DNA of 64,000 nt from an uncultured Sterolibacterium sp. (GCA_903930535.1 CAIYYX010000207.1:1-64000), one strand, 5' to 3'. Shown: positions 35,319-47,494, counted from the stretch's first letter. Translations and numbers: made by a program. The notes: generated from the sequence alone by a model not told the origin.

Positions 35319-36755
35319 TTATGACACCTTCGCCGGCTTGAATTGCAGGGACTTGTACTCGAGGTATTCCTCCAGGCCATACTTGCCCAGTTCGCGGCCG
35401 TTGCCTGACTGCTTGCAGCCGCCGAAGGGGGCAAGGATGTTGAAGGGGCCGCCGTTCACCTCGACCTGGGCCACATTGAGCCGCCGCGCCACTGCGGCGG
35501 CGCGTGCATCGCTGCTGGCCCAGACCGCGGCGGCCAGTCCGTACAGCGTGCCGTTGGCGATCTTCACCGCCTCATCCTCGTCCTTGTAGGTGATGAGGGC
35601 GAGCACCGGGCCGAAAATCTCCTCCTGGGCGATGCGGCTGTCGGACTTCACGCGACCGAATATCGTCGGCTTCACGTAATAGCCTTTGGCAAGACCTTCC
35701 GGTTTCTCGGGGCCGCCCGAGAGCAGTTCGAATCCGTCTGCCTGCCCCGACTTGATGTAGTTCACGACGATGTCTCTTTGCATTCCCGATGCCACGGGAC
35801 CCAGCTTGGCGACATCGGCAAAGGGGTCGCCGACGGTGAAGCTCTGTGCGGCTTCGACGGCCAGCTTCGCCGCCTCGGCGTAGCGCGATTCCGGCACCAG
35901 CATGCGGCCCAGGGCGTTGCAGGTCTGGCCGGAGTTGAGGAAGCAGGCATTGACGATACTCTTCACCGCGGCAGGGAAATCGGCATCGTCGAGAATGATG
36001 GCAGCCGATTTGCCGCCCAGCTCCAGGGAAACGCGCTTGACCGTCTGCGCCGCCAGTTCGCCTATGCGTTTGCCGGTGCGCGTGGAGCCGGTGAAGGAAA
36101 CCATATCGACATCGGGATGGGTGACCAGCGCCTCGCCAACGACAGGACCGTAGCCGGTGACGAGGTTGAAAACGCCGGCAGGTACTCCAGCGGCTGCTAT
36201 GATTTCCGCGAGGATGAAGGCATTCAGGGGTGCGACCTCGGACGGCTTGAGTACCACGGTGCAACCTGCGGCCAGAGCCGGCGCCACTTTCGCGCCGATC
36301 TGGTGCAGCGGATAATTCCACGGCGTGATGCAGGCGACGACGCCGACGGGTTCGCGCAGCACCAGGGAGTTTCCAATCCTCTCCTCGAACTGGAATTCGC
36401 CCGCCATCTTGGCATAGACGCCGAAATGGGAAATCGGCAGGCCGACCTGGATGCGCACCGACATCTTCAGGGGCATGCCGACCTCGCCGGTGATGGTGCG
36501 GGTCAGTTCCTCAGAACGCGCCTTCAGGCCCTCGTGGATCTTCTGCAAATACTCTCCGCGTTTCGCCGGTGGCGTGCGGCTCCATGAATCCAGTGCGGCG
36601 CGGGCGGCGGCGACTGCGGCAGCGACATCGGCTTCCCCGCATTCGGGGATGTGCCCCATCACTTCCTCTGTCGAGGCGCTGATGACCTCTATGCTCTTGT
36701 TGTTTGCGGGAGTGACCCATTGGCCGTCGATGTATACGGTGTCGCGGTTTTGCAT
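35319..36755 (-). CDS. NAD(P)-dependent aldehyde dehydrogenase
   Basis: The 478-residue enzyme has catalytic Cys279 (NSGQTCNA) and general-base Glu245 (SLELGGKS), with ITPWNYPL and [10 protein letters not shown] for the cofactor site and [20 protein letters not shown]. It oxidises an aldehyde to the acid. It faces a six-gene beta-oxidation operon across about 150 bases, so it may supply a carboxylic acid for that pathway, for example from an alcohol or terpenoid aldehyde (inference). Confidence 0.94.
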   Translation of the reverse strand: MQNRDTVYIDGQWVTPANNKSIEVISASTEEVMGHIPECGEADVAAAVAAARAALDSWSRTPPAKRGEYLQKIHEGLKARSEELTRTITGEVGMPLKMSVRIQVGLPISHFGVYAKMAGEFQFEERIGNSLVLREPVGVVACITPWNYPLHQIGAKVAPALAAGCTVVLKPSEVAPLNAFILAEIIAAAGVPAGVFNLVTGYGPVVGEALVTHPDVDMVSFTGSTRTGKRIGELAAQTVKRVSLELGGKSAAIILDDADFPAAVKSIVNACFLNSGQTCNALGRMLVPESRYAEAAKLAVEAAQSFTVGDPFADVAKLGPVASGMQRDIVVNYIKSGQADGFELLSGGPEKPEGLAKGYYVKPTIFGRVKSDSRIAQEEIFGPVLALITYKDEDEAVKIANGTLYGLAAAVWASSDARAAAVARRLNVAQVEVNGGPFNILAPFGGCKQSGNGRELGKYGLEEYLEYKSLQFKPAKVS

Positions 36756-36789
36756 GTTCTGATTTCCTCGCTGTCGGTGTTGGAACGGC

Positions 36790-36841
36790 TGCCGAAGTTC
36801 TATTTACATTCCATGGAGGTGAAGATACCATGACTTCGGCA
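36790..36841. promoter_or_regulatory. Inverted repeat in the divergent ALDH / beta-oxidation promoter
   Basis: TGCCGAAGT (36790-36798) and ACTTCGGCA (36833-36841) are perfect inverted 9-base arms separated by 34 bases, upstream of both divergent genes. They could be paired operator half-sites; chance cannot be excluded. Confidence 0.4.
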
Positions 36842-36907
36842 ATATTCAATTCCCCCAGAGCAGGCAATAAGCTGAATGCGGGCCGAGTTATTCAAGCAGG
36901 AGAGATC

Positions 36908-39004
36908 ATGGGCAATGCCTCATATCAATTGCAAGGCGGCACGGCCGTCATCACTCTCGACAATCCTCCGGTCAACGGTCTCGGGCACGCGCTGCGCAGT
37001 CACATCGTGTCCTCTATGGATCAGGCACAGGCAGACGCCAAGGTCAGCTCCATCGTCCTGATCGGCAGCGGCCGCGCCTTCTCTGGCGGCGCCGATATCC
37101 GCGAGTTCAACACGCCGAAGTCGAACGCCGAGCCGACTTTTCAAACCATGATTGCCGTCGTCGAGGACAGCAAAAAGCCCGTGATCGCTGCCATCGGCGG
37201 CGCTTGCATGGGCGGCGGTCTGGAACTGGCGCTGGGTTGTCATTTTCGCGTTGCGGTAGCCGGCGCGCAGATCGCCCTGCCTGAGGTCAAGCTGGGCATT
37301 CTCCCCGGCGCCGGCGGCACGCAAAGACTGTCGCGCGTCGTAGGCGTCGAGACGGCGGTGAACATGATTGTTTCCGGCAGCGTCGTGGCCTCCGAGCAAC
37401 TCAAGGGAACGGCGCTGTTCGACGAATTCATCGAGGGTGCTCAGTCGGGTGACTTGCTCGCGGGAGCGCTGGCCTTTGCCGACAAGGTGGTCGCCGAGAA
37501 GCGGCCGATGAAGCGGGTTCGCGACATCAAGATAGACTATCCGAATGCGCAGGCCTTCTTCCAGTTCGCCAGGAATACCGTCGGGGCGATGGCGAAGAAT
37601 TTCCCCGCGCCCTTGAAATGCGTCGATGCGGTGGCGGCATCGGTCGCAAAACCCTTTGCCGAGGGTCTCGCCTTCGAGCGCAAACTTTTCGTTGAGCTCG
37701 TCCAGACCACGGAGTCCATGGCCCTGCGTCATGCCTTCTTCGGCGAGCGCGCCTGCGCAAAGATCCCGGACGTGCCTGAGGGCACCCCGACGCGCAAGAT
37801 CTCCAGAGTGGCGGTGATCGGTGCCGGCACCATGGGCGGCGGCATCAGCATGAACTTCGTCAACGCCGGCATCCCGGTGACGCTGCTCGAGATGAAGCAG
37901 GATGCCCTGGACCGCGGCATCGCTGTCATCCGCAAGAACTACGAGAGCTCGATGAAGAAGGGAAGGCTGACGCAAGAGGCGTTAGACGGACGCATGGCTC
38001 TCTTGACGGGTACGCTTTCCTACGACGACCTCAAGGATGCAGACCTGGTGATAGAGGCGGTGTTCGAGGAGATAGGCGTCAAGGAACAGGTGTTCAGGAA
38101 GCTGGATGAGGTCGCCAAGCAAGGCGCCATCCTCGCTTCGAATACCTCGACCCTGGATCTGAACAGGATCGCGGGATTCACCAAGAGGCCGCAGGACGTG
38201 ATCGGTCTGCACTTCTTCAGTCCGGCCAATGTCATGAAACTGCTCGAGGTGGTGCGCGGTGCGGCCACGGGCAAGGACGTACTGGCCACGGTCATGCAGC
38301 TTGCCAAGAAGATCAAGAAGACGGCCGTGGTCTCGGGCGTCTGCGACGGCTTCATCGGCAACCGCATGCTGGAGCAATACATGCGCCAGGGACTGTTTCT
38401 GCTCGACGAGGGGGCGACGCCGCAGCAGGTGGACCGCGCCCTGGAAAAATGGGGCATGGCGATGGGCATGTTCCGCATGTCCGACCTCGCCGGCAATGAC
38501 ATCGGCTGGATGATCAGGAAGCGCCGCTATGTCGAGCATCCCGACATCAGTTATTCGAAGATCGGCGACCGGATCTGCGAGCAGGGCCGCTTCGGCCAGA
38601 AGACCGGCAGCGGTTGGTATCTCTACCAGGCCGGGCGACGCGATGCCATCCCCGATCCCGAGGTCGACACCCTGATCGAAAACTACCGCAAGGAGATGGG
38701 CATCACGCCGCGCAAGATCAGCGACCAGGAGATCGTCGAGCGCTGCATCTTCGCCCTGGTGAACGAGGGCGCGCGGCTGCTGGAAGAAGGCATTGCCCTG
38801 CGCGCTTCCGACATCGACATGGTCTATCTGACCGGCTACGGCTTTCCGCTCTATCGCGGCGGCCCCATGCTGTATGCAGACACGATAGGCCTCTACTCCG
38901 TGGTGCGGGCCATGAAGGGCTTCGCCGCCGCCGGCGACGAGCGTTTCTGGGAACCCGCTGCGCTTATGGCCAGCCTCGCCGGCGACGGCAAGACCTTCAA
39001 TTGA
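36908..39004 (+). CDS. FadB-like bifunctional enoyl-CoA hydratase / 3-hydroxyacyl-CoA dehydrogenase
   Basis: The 698-residue fusion has an N-terminal crotonase domain (about 1-190: [48 protein letters not shown]). A linker and a 3-hydroxyacyl-CoA dehydrogenase follow (about 300-690: [45 protein letters not shown]). It performs hydration and NAD-dependent oxidation of enoyl-CoA substrates. ATG 36908 is preceded by CAGGAG and fits the family start; an in-frame ATG at 36830 is likely spurious. It leads an operon with thiolase, SDR, MDR reductase, kinase-like protein and acyl-CoA dehydrogenase. Confidence 0.94.
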   Translation: MGNASYQLQGGTAVITLDNPPVNGLGHALRSHIVSSMDQAQADAKVSSIVLIGSGRAFSGGADIREFNTPKSNAEPTFQTMIAVVEDSKKPVIAAIGGACMGGGLELALGCHFRVAVAGAQIALPEVKLGILPGAGGTQRLSRVVGVETAVNMIVSGSVVASEQLKGTALFDEFIEGAQSGDLLAGALAFADKVVAEKRPMKRVRDIKIDYPNAQAFFQFARNTVGAMAKNFPAPLKCVDAVAASVAKPFAEGLAFERKLFVELVQTTESMALRHAFFGERACAKIPDVPEGTPTRKISRVAVIGAGTMGGGISMNFVNAGIPVTLLEMKQDALDRGIAVIRKNYESSMKKGRLTQEALDGRMALLTGTLSYDDLKDADLVIEAVFEEIGVKEQVFRKLDEVAKQGAILASNTSTLDLNRIAGFTKRPQDVIGLHFFSPANVMKLLEVVRGAATGKDVLATVMQLAKKIKKTAVVSGVCDGFIGNRMLEQYMRQGLFLLDEGATPQQVDRALEKWGMAMGMFRMSDLAGNDIGWMIRKRRYVEHPDISYSKIGDRICEQGRFGQKTGSGWYLYQAGRRDAIPDPEVDTLIENYRKEMGITPRKISDQEIVERCIFALVNEGARLLEEGIALRASDIDMVYLTGYGFPLYRGGPMLYADTIGLYSVVRAMKGFAAAGDERFWEPAALMASLAGDGKTFN

Positions 39005-39019
39005 ATTCCGGAGCGAATC

Positions 39020-40198
39020 ATGACTGATGCAGTGATTGTTGCCACCGCCCGCACCGCGCTCGCCAAGTCCTGGCGTGGCGCCTTCAACATGACCCATGGC
39101 GCCACCCTGGGCGGCCATGTCGTGGCCGCTGCCGTTGCCCGCGCCGGCATCGACCCCGCCGAGGTCGAGGATGTCATGATGGGCTGCGCCACCCCGGAAG
39201 GTGCCACCGGCGCCAACATCGCGCGCCAGATCGCGCTGCGCGCCGGGCTGCCGGTAACCGCGGCCGGCGTCACGGTCAACCGCTTCTGCTCCTCCGGTCT
39301 GCAGACCATCGCCATGGCCGCCCATCGCGTCATCGTGGATCAGGTGCCGGTGATGGTCGCAGGCGGCGTCGAATCCATTTCCTGCGTCCAGAATGAGATG
39401 AACCAGCACATGCTGCAGGAGGTCTGGCTGCAGCAGAACAAGCCGGAAATCTACTGGAACATGCTGCAGACCGCGGAGCAGGTCGCCAAGCGCTACAAGA
39501 TCTCGCGCGAACCCATGGACGCCTATGGCGCACAGAGCCAGCTGCGCGCAGCCAGCGCCCAGGCGGCAGGAAAGTTCGACGCCGAGATAGCTGCGATGAC
39601 GGTGACCATGGGCGTGGCCGACAAGGAAAGCGGCAAGCTGTTTACGAAGGAAGTGACCATCGCCGCCGACGAGGGCATACGCGCCGACACGACGCCCGAA
39701 GCCCTGGCGAAAATCAAGCCGGTCTTCCCCGGCGGCGTCATTGCCGCGGGCAATGCCAGCCAGTTCTCCGACGGCGCCTCGGCCTGCGTGGTGATGAATG
39801 CCAAGCTCGCCGAGAAGCGCGGCATCGCCCCGCTGGGCATATTCCGCGGCTTCGCCGTGGCGGGATGCGAACCGGACGAGATGGGTATCGGCCCGGTTTT
39901 CGCCGTGCCGCGTCTGCTCTCCCGCGCCGGCCTCAAGGTCGACGACATCGGCCTGTGGGAACTCAACGAGGCCTTTGCCGTGCAGGTGATGTACTGCCGC
40001 GACAAGTTGGGCATCCCCGATGAGCGCCTGAACGTCAATGGCGGCGCCATCGCGGTGGGTCATCCCTACGGCGTTTCCGGTTCCCGCCTGACCGGGCATG
40101 CGCTGATCGAGGGCAAGCGCCGCGGCGTCAAGTATGTCGTCGTGACCATGTGCATAGGCGGCGGCCAGGGTGCCGCTGGCCTGTTCGAGGTGTGCTGA
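39020..40198 (+). CDS. Thiolase (acetyl-CoA acyltransferase)
   Basis: The 392-residue enzyme has nucleophile Cys90 ([10 protein letters not shown]), His348 (AIAVGHPYG) and Cys378 ([11 protein letters not shown]), the complete catalytic set. In a beta-oxidation operon, thiolytic cleavage of 3-ketoacyl-CoA is the likely direction. It starts 15 bases after the FadB-like stop, and its stop directly abuts the SDR start. Confidence 0.94.
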   Translation: MTDAVIVATARTALAKSWRGAFNMTHGATLGGHVVAAAVARAGIDPAEVEDVMMGCATPEGATGANIARQIALRAGLPVTAAGVTVNRFCSSGLQTIAMAAHRVIVDQVPVMVAGGVESISCVQNEMNQHMLQEVWLQQNKPEIYWNMLQTAEQVAKRYKISREPMDAYGAQSQLRAASAQAAGKFDAEIAAMTVTMGVADKESGKLFTKEVTIAADEGIRADTTPEALAKIKPVFPGGVIAAGNASQFSDGASACVVMNAKLAEKRGIAPLGIFRGFAVAGCEPDEMGIGPVFAVPRLLSRAGLKVDDIGLWELNEAFAVQVMYCRDKLGIPDERLNVNGGAIAVGHPYGVSGSRLTGHALIEGKRRGVKYVVVTMCIGGGQGAAGLFEVC

Positions 40199-40972
40199 AT
40201 GGGCGTCGAAAAACTCTTCTCACTCGAAGGCAAGATCGCCCTGATCTCCGGCGGGTCGCGCGGATTGGGCCTGCAGATGGCGCAGGCGCTGGGCGAGATG
40301 GGAGCCAGGATCGCGATCACGGCGAGGAAAGAGACGGAGTTGGCAGCCGCGGCCGCGCACCTCACCAAGCTCGGCATCGAGGTGCTGACGACTGCCTGCG
40401 ACCTCTCCAGGTCCGAGGCCATCCCCGGGCTGGTAGAAGCCGTCCTGGCGCGATACGGCAGCATAGACATCCTCGTGAATAACGCCGGCGCCTCCTGGGG
40501 TGCCCCCGCCGAGGATCATCCGCATGACGCCTGGCGCAAGGTGATGGGGCTTAACATCGACGCGATGTTTTTCCTGAGCCAGGAAGTCGGCAAGAGAGCC
40601 ATGATCCCGAAGCGCTCCGGCAAAATCATCAATATCGCCTCCATTGCCGGCCTGACGGGAAATCCACCCGACATGTGCACCATCGCCTACAACACCAGCA
40701 AGGGGGCGGCGGTCAATTTCACGCGCGCCCTGGCAGCGGAATGGGGCAAGCACAACATCAACGTCAATGCCCTCTGTCCCGGATTCTTCCCCTCGAAGAT
40801 GTCCCAAGGAATCCTGGAAAAAATCGGCGATGAGGTGATTGCCGCGACGCCTTTGCAAAGACTCGGCGGCAATGAGGACTTGATGGGGGCGGCCGTGTTC
40901 CTCGCCTCCGAAGCCTCGCGCCACATCACCGGCCAGGTCGTGGCTGTCGATGGCGGCGCCAGCATCGTCTGA
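40199..40972 (+). CDS. Short-chain dehydrogenase/reductase
   Basis: The 257-residue SDR has the NAD(P) loop SGGSRGLG, NNAGASWG, the catalytic IASIAGLT / YNTSK pair and a C-terminal VDGGASIV. It probably oxidises a hydroxyl (or reduces a ketone) of the CoA-bound or free substrate. The start ATG follows the thiolase TGA without a gap. Confidence 0.92.
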   Translation: MGVEKLFSLEGKIALISGGSRGLGLQMAQALGEMGARIAITARKETELAAAAAHLTKLGIEVLTTACDLSRSEAIPGLVEAVLARYGSIDILVNNAGASWGAPAEDHPHDAWRKVMGLNIDAMFFLSQEVGKRAMIPKRSGKIINIASIAGLTGNPPDMCTIAYNTSKGAAVNFTRALAAEWGKHNINVNALCPGFFPSKMSQGILEKIGDEVIAATPLQRLGGNEDLMGAAVFLASEASRHITGQVVAVDGGASIV

Positions 40973-40986
40973 AGGCGAGGAGAACC

Positions 40987-41985
40987 ATGAGCGCAATGAA
41001 TCTGCAGGTATTGCTGGCCAGCCGGCCCAAGACCGTGGTGGAAGTGGGCAATTTCAATATCGTCGAAACCCCTGTGCCGGAGCCCAAGACCGGAGAAGTC
41101 CTGGTGCGCAACCATTACCTCTCGCTCGACCCCTATATGCGCGGCCGCATGAGCGACGCCAAGTCCTACGCCGCCCCGGTGGCAATAGGCGAGGTCATGG
41201 TCGGTGGCACGGTGGGCGAGGTGGTGGCGTCCAACAATGCGAAATTCAAGACAGGCGACAAGGTCGCGGGCTACTTCGGCTGGCAGCTCTATGGCATCAG
41301 CGACGGCACCGAGCTGCAGATAGTTGACGACAGCAACGTTTCCCTGTCCGCCTATCTGGGCGTGCTGGGCATGCCCGGCGTCACCAGCTGGGTGGGTCTT
41401 CTGGACATCTGCGCACCCAAGTCCGGCGAGACCGTGTTGGTGACGGCAGCCTCCGGCGCGGTGGGCAGCGCTGTCGGGCAGCTGGCGAAAATTCATGGCG
41501 CGCGCGCCGTGGGCATCGCCGGCGGACCCGAGAAATGCCGCTATGTCGTCGATGAACTGGGCTTCGATGCCTGCATCGATTACAAGGCGGGCAAGCTCTG
41601 GGAGGACCTGAAGGCGGCGACCCCCAAGGGCATAGACTGCCTGTTCGAGAATGTCGGCGGCGAGATTTTCGACACCCTGCTCGCGCGCATGAATCCTTTC
41701 TCGCGCATCGCCGTGTGCGGCCTGATCTCGCAATACAACGGCGAACCCTATGCGATGAAGAACATCCGCTCGGTGCTCATAAACCGCGTCAGGATGCAGG
41801 GCTTCATCGTCTTCGACCACCTGCCGCGCTGGCCGGTGGCGCTGCAGGAGTTGCGCGAGCATGTCGCCTGCGGCCGCATCAAGTACCGGGAAAGCATTGC
41901 CGAAGGATTGCGGCAGGCGCCCTCAGCCTTCATCGGCCTGTTGCAGGGAAAAAACTTCGGCAAGCAGATCGTCAAGCTGATCTAG
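40987..41985 (+). CDS. Zinc-independent MDR NADPH oxidoreductase (CurA-like)
   Basis: The 332-residue protein is of the leukotriene B4 dehydrogenase / curcumin reductase type: LASRPKTVVEVGNFNIVETP, RNHYLSLDPYMRGRM, GVLGMPGVTSWVGLL and VTAASGAVGSAVGQLAK. These reduce the double bond of alpha,beta-unsaturated ketones or aldehydes with NADPH. GAGGAGA precedes the start. In this operon it may saturate an unsaturated intermediate (inference). Confidence 0.92.
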   Translation: MSAMNLQVLLASRPKTVVEVGNFNIVETPVPEPKTGEVLVRNHYLSLDPYMRGRMSDAKSYAAPVAIGEVMVGGTVGEVVASNNAKFKTGDKVAGYFGWQLYGISDGTELQIVDDSNVSLSAYLGVLGMPGVTSWVGLLDICAPKSGETVLVTAASGAVGSAVGQLAKIHGARAVGIAGGPEKCRYVVDELGFDACIDYKAGKLWEDLKAATPKGIDCLFENVGGEIFDTLLARMNPFSRIAVCGLISQYNGEPYAMKNIRSVLINRVRMQGFIVFDHLPRWPVALQELREHVACGRIKYRESIAEGLRQAPSAFIGLLQGKNFGKQIVKLI

Positions 41986-41995
41986 GCTCCACAGC

Positions 41996-43057
41996 ATGAG
42001 CGACAAATTCTCCGGCACGCGGCCGCTTGCCTCCTCGCAGGCTTTCGACCGCGAAAGTCTCGCAACCTACATGCGCAACCATGTTTCCGGCTTCCAGGGA
42101 ACTATCGAGGTCGAACAGTTCAAGGGCGGCCAGTCCAACCCGACCTTTCTTGTCAGAGCCGGCGGCAAGTCCTATGTCCTGCGGAGAAAGCCCATGGGGA
42201 AGCTGCTGCCATCGGCCCACGCGGTGGACCGCGAGTATCGGGTCATCACCGCCCTCGCAGAGACCGCTGTGCCGGTGGCCAAGACGTACACTCTCTGCCA
42301 GGATGCTTCGGTGATTGGCACGGCCTTCTACATCATGGACTATGTGGAGGGCCGGATATTCTGGGACCCGTCTCTTCCCGGAATGAGTTCGATTGATCGC
42401 GCCGCGATATTCGCGGAAATGAACCGCGTCATTGCGGCGCTGCATAGCGTCGATTATCAGGCCCACGGCCTGGCCGATTACGGCAAGCCGGGAAACTATA
42501 TCGCCCGCCAGGTGGCGCGCTGGAGCAAGCAGTACCAGGCTTCGGAAACGGAAGAAATCAAAGCCATGGACAATCTCATCCGCTGGTTGCCGGAGCACAT
42601 CCCGCAAGGCGATGAGACGGCCATCGTCCATGGCGATTTCCGTCTCGACAACGTCATTTTCCATCCTGAGGCGCCGAGGATTCTCGCCGTGCTCGACTGG
42701 GAACTGTCCACCCTCGGTCATCCGCTCTCCGACTTCGCCTATCACTGCCTGGCCTGGCGCCTCTCTCCCGGCCAGTTCCGGGGTCTGGTTGGCCATGATC
42801 TGGGTGCCCTGGGCATTCCCACAGAGGCCGAGTATGTCGCCGCCTACTGCAAACGCACCGGCCGCGAGGGCGTAGCGAAGCAGGACTGGGAGTTTTATCT
42901 GGTATTCAATCTTTTTCGCCTGGCCGCCATCATGCAGGGCATCATGGGGCGCGCCGTGCAGGGCAATGCCGCCAGCGCAGAGGCGCTGGAGACCGGCCGT
43001 CGGGCGCGCCCGCTCGCCGAGGAAGCCTGGCGACAGGTCGAACGCATTCGCTGGTAA
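41996..43057 (+). CDS. APH-like phosphotransferase (ACAD10/11-associated)
   Basis: The 353-residue protein has a kinase-like APH fold: [15 protein letters not shown], the catalytic loop HGDFRLDN and the metal motif [10 protein letters not shown]. In bacteria this family is often encoded next to an acyl-CoA dehydrogenase, and in animals the two are fused in ACAD10/ACAD11. There the kinase domain phosphorylates 4-hydroxyacyl-CoA to bring it into beta-oxidation. The same pairing here suggests handling of 4-hydroxy acids (inference from ACAD11 work). Confidence 0.9.
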   Translation: MSDKFSGTRPLASSQAFDRESLATYMRNHVSGFQGTIEVEQFKGGQSNPTFLVRAGGKSYVLRRKPMGKLLPSAHAVDREYRVITALAETAVPVAKTYTLCQDASVIGTAFYIMDYVEGRIFWDPSLPGMSSIDRAAIFAEMNRVIAALHSVDYQAHGLADYGKPGNYIARQVARWSKQYQASETEEIKAMDNLIRWLPEHIPQGDETAIVHGDFRLDNVIFHPEAPRILAVLDWELSTLGHPLSDFAYHCLAWRLSPGQFRGLVGHDLGALGIPTEAEYVAAYCKRTGREGVAKQDWEFYLVFNLFRLAAIMQGIMGRAVQGNAASAEALETGRRARPLAEEAWRQVERIRW

Positions 43058-43085
43058 CAGAGATTACATTACGAAAGGTCAGGTC

Positions 43086-44300
<1,215 letters not shown>

Positions 44301-44453
44301 GGCTCTGCCTCAGGTAACGACAGGGCAGCGCAGCTTGGTGGCCGCTAACTGGTCGCCAAGCCGCCGCTTGTTGGTTTTAACCATGCCACTGGTTATTTTC
44401 TCAAGCAGCCCGGATGCATGTCCGGTGTTGTTCATGCGTATCACAGCAATTGT

Positions 44454-45569
44454 TCAAGCCGCACGGGGCTTTCCAGCAGCGACTTCCACTCGATTTCGGC
44501 CCCGTTCCTTAGCGCGATAGAGCGCTTCATCGGCGCGAATCAGGGCAGTATCTGCTGTGGAATCGGTCGCCCACAACGCAGTGATACCGATGCTCACAGT
44601 GATAGAAATGAATTGGTCATCCTGCTTTAGCGGGGTTGTCGCCACTTTCTGACGGAGTCGTTCGGCGAAGACCCTGGCCTCATCCGGACTCGCACCAGGC
44701 AGTACGATGGCGAACTCTTCTCCACCAATGCGACCCACAGCGTCAATCTTGCGCACTTCTTCCTTCATGAGAACCGCAATATGCCTAAGCATAGCGTCTC
44801 CCACGGCGTGACCATAGGTGTCATTAATGTTCTTGAAGTGGTCAAGGTCAAGCATCAATATGGCGATGTCCGGGTTGTCAAGACGTTGCAGGCGTGCCAA
44901 CTCATTAGTTATTCTGGCTATGAAATGTTGCCGGTTGTCCAACCCCGTTAGAAAATCCGTTGTTGCCATCTGCAGCAATTCGGCTTCCGCGCGTTTTCGC
45001 TCGGAAATGTCCCGGATGAAGGCGCTAAACTCAACCTTTCCTCCGGTCGTAATCGAAGCGATAGAAATTTCAACAGGAAACTCATGGCCATCGCGATGCA
45101 GCGCATGAGTCTCAACCCTTTTATTCATGTATGGCCCTTCGCCTGACGTCAGGAAGCATCTAAGGCCTTGGCTATGAGCATCTCGATGGCGGATAGGGAT
45201 GATCGTCGTTTCGATCGAATGACCCAGGGCTTCCTCTTGAGACCATCCGAAAGTTTGGCTTGCCTGAGGATTCCAGCCAATAATATTTCCCTGGGAATTG
45301 ATCATTACTACGGCATCAAGCGAAGTATCGACAAGGCTTTGAAGCTTCTTCTTGCTTTCCCGCAGCGCGAAAATCAATTCGACTTGTTGTTCAGCAGCAT
45401 CCCAGCAGCTCTGCTGACTGATCGTAAAGCCAGAGCGCTCGGCAATGTGGTAAGCCGCTACCTGAATCATGTCGGAGCGTTCCTCCCGGCTGGGAACCCA
45501 CTCTGCTAAAGCTGCCTCCCCGTTCAACACGGACTCGGATTGAGCAGCATCCTTGCTGGAGTCGTCCAT
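44454..45569 (-). CDS. DUF2934-PAS-GGDEF diguanylate cyclase
   Basis: The 371-residue soluble protein has an N-terminal motif REERSDMIQVAAYHIAERSG followed by CWDAAEQQV, matching DUF2934 (about 28-66). A PAS domain with PAC tail (about 72-192: MINSQGNIIGWNPQASQTFG) and a GGDEF domain with active-type GGEEF (about 284-288) follow. It should produce cyclic-di-GMP under control of a cytoplasmic PAS signal. DUF2934 joined to a GGDEF protein is unusual. It opens the accessory, less GC-rich section of the window. Confidence 0.9.
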   Translation of the reverse strand: MDDSSKDAAQSESVLNGEAALAEWVPSREERSDMIQVAAYHIAERSGFTISQQSCWDAAEQQVELIFALRESKKKLQSLVDTSLDAVVMINSQGNIIGWNPQASQTFGWSQEEALGHSIETTIIPIRHRDAHSQGLRCFLTSGEGPYMNKRVETHALHRDGHEFPVEISIASITTGGKVEFSAFIRDISERKRAEAELLQMATTDFLTGLDNRQHFIARITNELARLQRLDNPDIAILMLDLDHFKNINDTYGHAVGDAMLRHIAVLMKEEVRKIDAVGRIGGEEFAIVLPGASPDEARVFAERLRQKVATTPLKQDDQFISITVSIGITALWATDSTADTALIRADEALYRAKERGRNRVEVAAGKPRAA

Positions 45570-45748
45570 TACGGATTCTCCCCATGATTAGAAGTTCTTT
45601 ATTACATGATATGCCGCTCAACAAGTTACGTCACTGGTCGAACTGGATTTCCTTTGACCCAGATCAAGCCCTCTGATGCTTGACCTTGCTTCCAACCTGG
45701 AACAGGCGAACAATTATCGCGTCATATGGTGTGAGTAGAGGTCACGAT

Positions 45749-46009
45749 ATGCCAAACCCAAGCAAGTCAGTAACGAGTCAGCCAGCCATCCCTGGCCGGA
45801 CGCAAGCGAAGAGATGCGTGAAGGAACTAGTTGCTCCATCTGCCAAAGCACAAACCAAGAACTCCACGAAGCCGGCAGTCGCTGCGCGACAAGCGAAGGC
45901 GGAGCGAGGATGTGGACCGCTCAAACTTGTACGCGAATACGAAAACTGGTTTGCTGCTGAGGAAGTGGTAGATCGCATGATCGCCGCTTGGTCGCTGCAA
46001 CCAAAATGA
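45749..46009 (+). CDS. Small basic hypothetical protein
   Basis: The 86-residue protein begins MPNPSKSVTSQPAIPG. It has a Lys/Ala/Gln-rich, probably disordered N-terminal two thirds and a C-terminal amphipathic segment YENWFAAEEVVDRMIAAWSL. No family is recognised. The frame is open to 45680, but ATG 45749 suits the divergent gap better. Coding status is moderate: composition is protein-like but there are no conserved motifs. Confidence 0.4.
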   Translation: MPNPSKSVTSQPAIPGRTQAKRCVKELVAPSAKAQTKNSTKPAVAARQAKAERGCGPLKLVREYENWFAAEEVVDRMIAAWSLQPK

Positions 46010-46065
46010 CTGTTGAAATACGTGTCCGATATCCACTTGCGACAAAATGATTCCGTTGGGATGCG

Positions 46066-47028
46066 ATGGACCTGCTCGCAAAACTGACATCCAGGCTGAG
46101 TGGTGTACCTCCTGTGGAGGATTTTGTCCGCCAGGCCATTGAGCGCGGAGTGTCAATCGTCGATCCGCTCATCAAGGTTGTTCCTGGCTACGACCACAAA
46201 CTGGCAGCCACAACTCGAGATGCTTTGAGTTATTGCTTCAAGTTGGTGTCTGAAATCTCAGGTCCGATCGACATCAACAGGCGAACATTTAACGAGAGCC
46301 CTCTGGTTCACGCTCTCTTTTCTGGGAATGGGCAAATTCACGAAATGTTCGGAAAAAGCCAGTCTGTGAGGGATTTATTGGCTGACGCTTCTGCTCTCCG
46401 GAATAACGAGTTCTTTGGATTACTTGGCATGCGCCGGCATGAAAGGAAAGTCCTGGGAGTTGGTCTCTATGGGGAAAGGGTACGTTATGAGGTTCCCCAG
46501 ACTCTGCTGTATTTTGCTGACCATACCCTACTGAGTTTGAGCGCGGAATTGGAGGAAACCCACAACATCATCGGCAATCTTGCTTTCGACAGTCTGGCAA
46601 GAAGTTTCGCGGAAGAGTTGAAACAGTTGCGCAACGAAAAGCAGGATTTGCATAGGCAATGGGAGCTTGCGAGAGCTGCCAAGGGCGAACGAGAACGTCG
46701 AGCTTTACCCTTACCTGAACTGGAGAAGCGGTTGCGAGATGCCAGCGAACGCCTGATGCCTGAGAGCGTGATTAGTGCCTATAGGGAATGGATGGCAAGC
46801 CCGACGTCACATTTGAGAATAGATCGGGTGACCCTGAACGTGGACCGACTGGGGGTGGTTCAAAGCCTGGTCGGTGACCAAGAGCATGTGGGGGATACCA
46901 TCAGCATCTCGGAGTTAGTATCTAGGGATCGGCGTCGCTGGATCGTTATGCTGGTCCGCATTCGCAAGGAGGATATGATCCAGGCGGTAGAGTCCTTCAA
47001 GCAATCCAGCCGCTATATGTTGATTTGA
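46066..47028 (+). CDS. Hypothetical protein with coiled coil (320 aa)
   Basis: The protein begins MDLLAKLTSRLSGVPPVEDF. The N-terminal half (1-170) is mixed alpha/beta with ERGVSIVDPLIKVVPGYDHK. A strongly charged helical stretch at about 170-230 (EELKQLRNEKQDLHRQWELA) predicts a coiled coil, and the C-terminal part (about 240-320: LRIDRVTLNVDRLGVV, RRRWIVMLVRIRKEDM) looks like a small beta domain. No signal peptide or membrane helix. I do not recognise the family. Codon use is less GC-rich than the flanking metabolic genes. Confidence 0.7.
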   Translation: MDLLAKLTSRLSGVPPVEDFVRQAIERGVSIVDPLIKVVPGYDHKLAATTRDALSYCFKLVSEISGPIDINRRTFNESPLVHALFSGNGQIHEMFGKSQSVRDLLADASALRNNEFFGLLGMRRHERKVLGVGLYGERVRYEVPQTLLYFADHTLLSLSAELEETHNIIGNLAFDSLARSFAEELKQLRNEKQDLHRQWELARAAKGERERRALPLPELEKRLRDASERLMPESVISAYREWMASPTSHLRIDRVTLNVDRLGVVQSLVGDQEHVGDTISISELVSRDRRRWIVMLVRIRKEDMIQAVESFKQSSRYMLI

Positions 47029-47045
47029 TCGAGCTAGGCTCAGTT

Positions 47046-47378
47046 TTACGATTCTTTCACTCTACGCTGTTCATGTTCCTGCCACAGTGCCTTGGCAAAT
47101 GCTTTCCAGCTTGGACCACCATGGGTCAAAAAACCGTTCTCGGCACTCCTCTGCATGTTCTTCAACATCAAAGCTGCAAGTCCGAATATCTCGGCCTTGA
47201 TCAGAATGTCCCCGCCTTTCTGAATGCCGGCACTGCTCACCGTTTGCGCTGAATGATCGAGGGCTTCCCGCGCCAAGTTGTGAACTTCCGCTTCGTCCTC
47301 CCAATCAATGCCAAGTGCCACACCCAGTCCAGCGATGCGATGACCGATTTCCTCGGTATGCTCCCTGAAAGTATCCAT
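47046..47378 (-). CDS. Small hypothetical protein (110 aa)
   Basis: The protein starts MDTFREHTEEIGHRIAGLGV and is acidic and helical, with an internal FGLAALMLKNMQRSAENGF. AAGGA lies about 11 bases before the ATG. It converges with the 320-residue unknown gene and follows the HD-GYP gene on the same strand after a gap of about 115 bases. No family recognised. Confidence 0.5.
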   Translation of the reverse strand: MDTFREHTEEIGHRIAGLGVALGIDWEDEAEVHNLAREALDHSAQTVSSAGIQKGGDILIKAEIFGLAALMLKNMQRSAENGFLTHGGPSWKAFAKALWQEHEQRRVKES

Positions 47379-47494
47379 ATAAACTCAGTCCTTGAGTATG
47401 TTGATGCCAGGCGCCTTGCCCAGCGTTTTAAGATGGCGGATCGCGTGGGTGACAAGAGTACATCATTAGCCATGCTCTCCAGAGCGTTGCAATG

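Noticed and set aside
37982-40099. Very long open frame antisense to the FadB-like and thiolase genes
   Set aside because: It mirrors two well-identified genes, its composition (His/Gly/Asp-rich) is the typical complement of GC-rich codons, and it has no domain or ribosome site.
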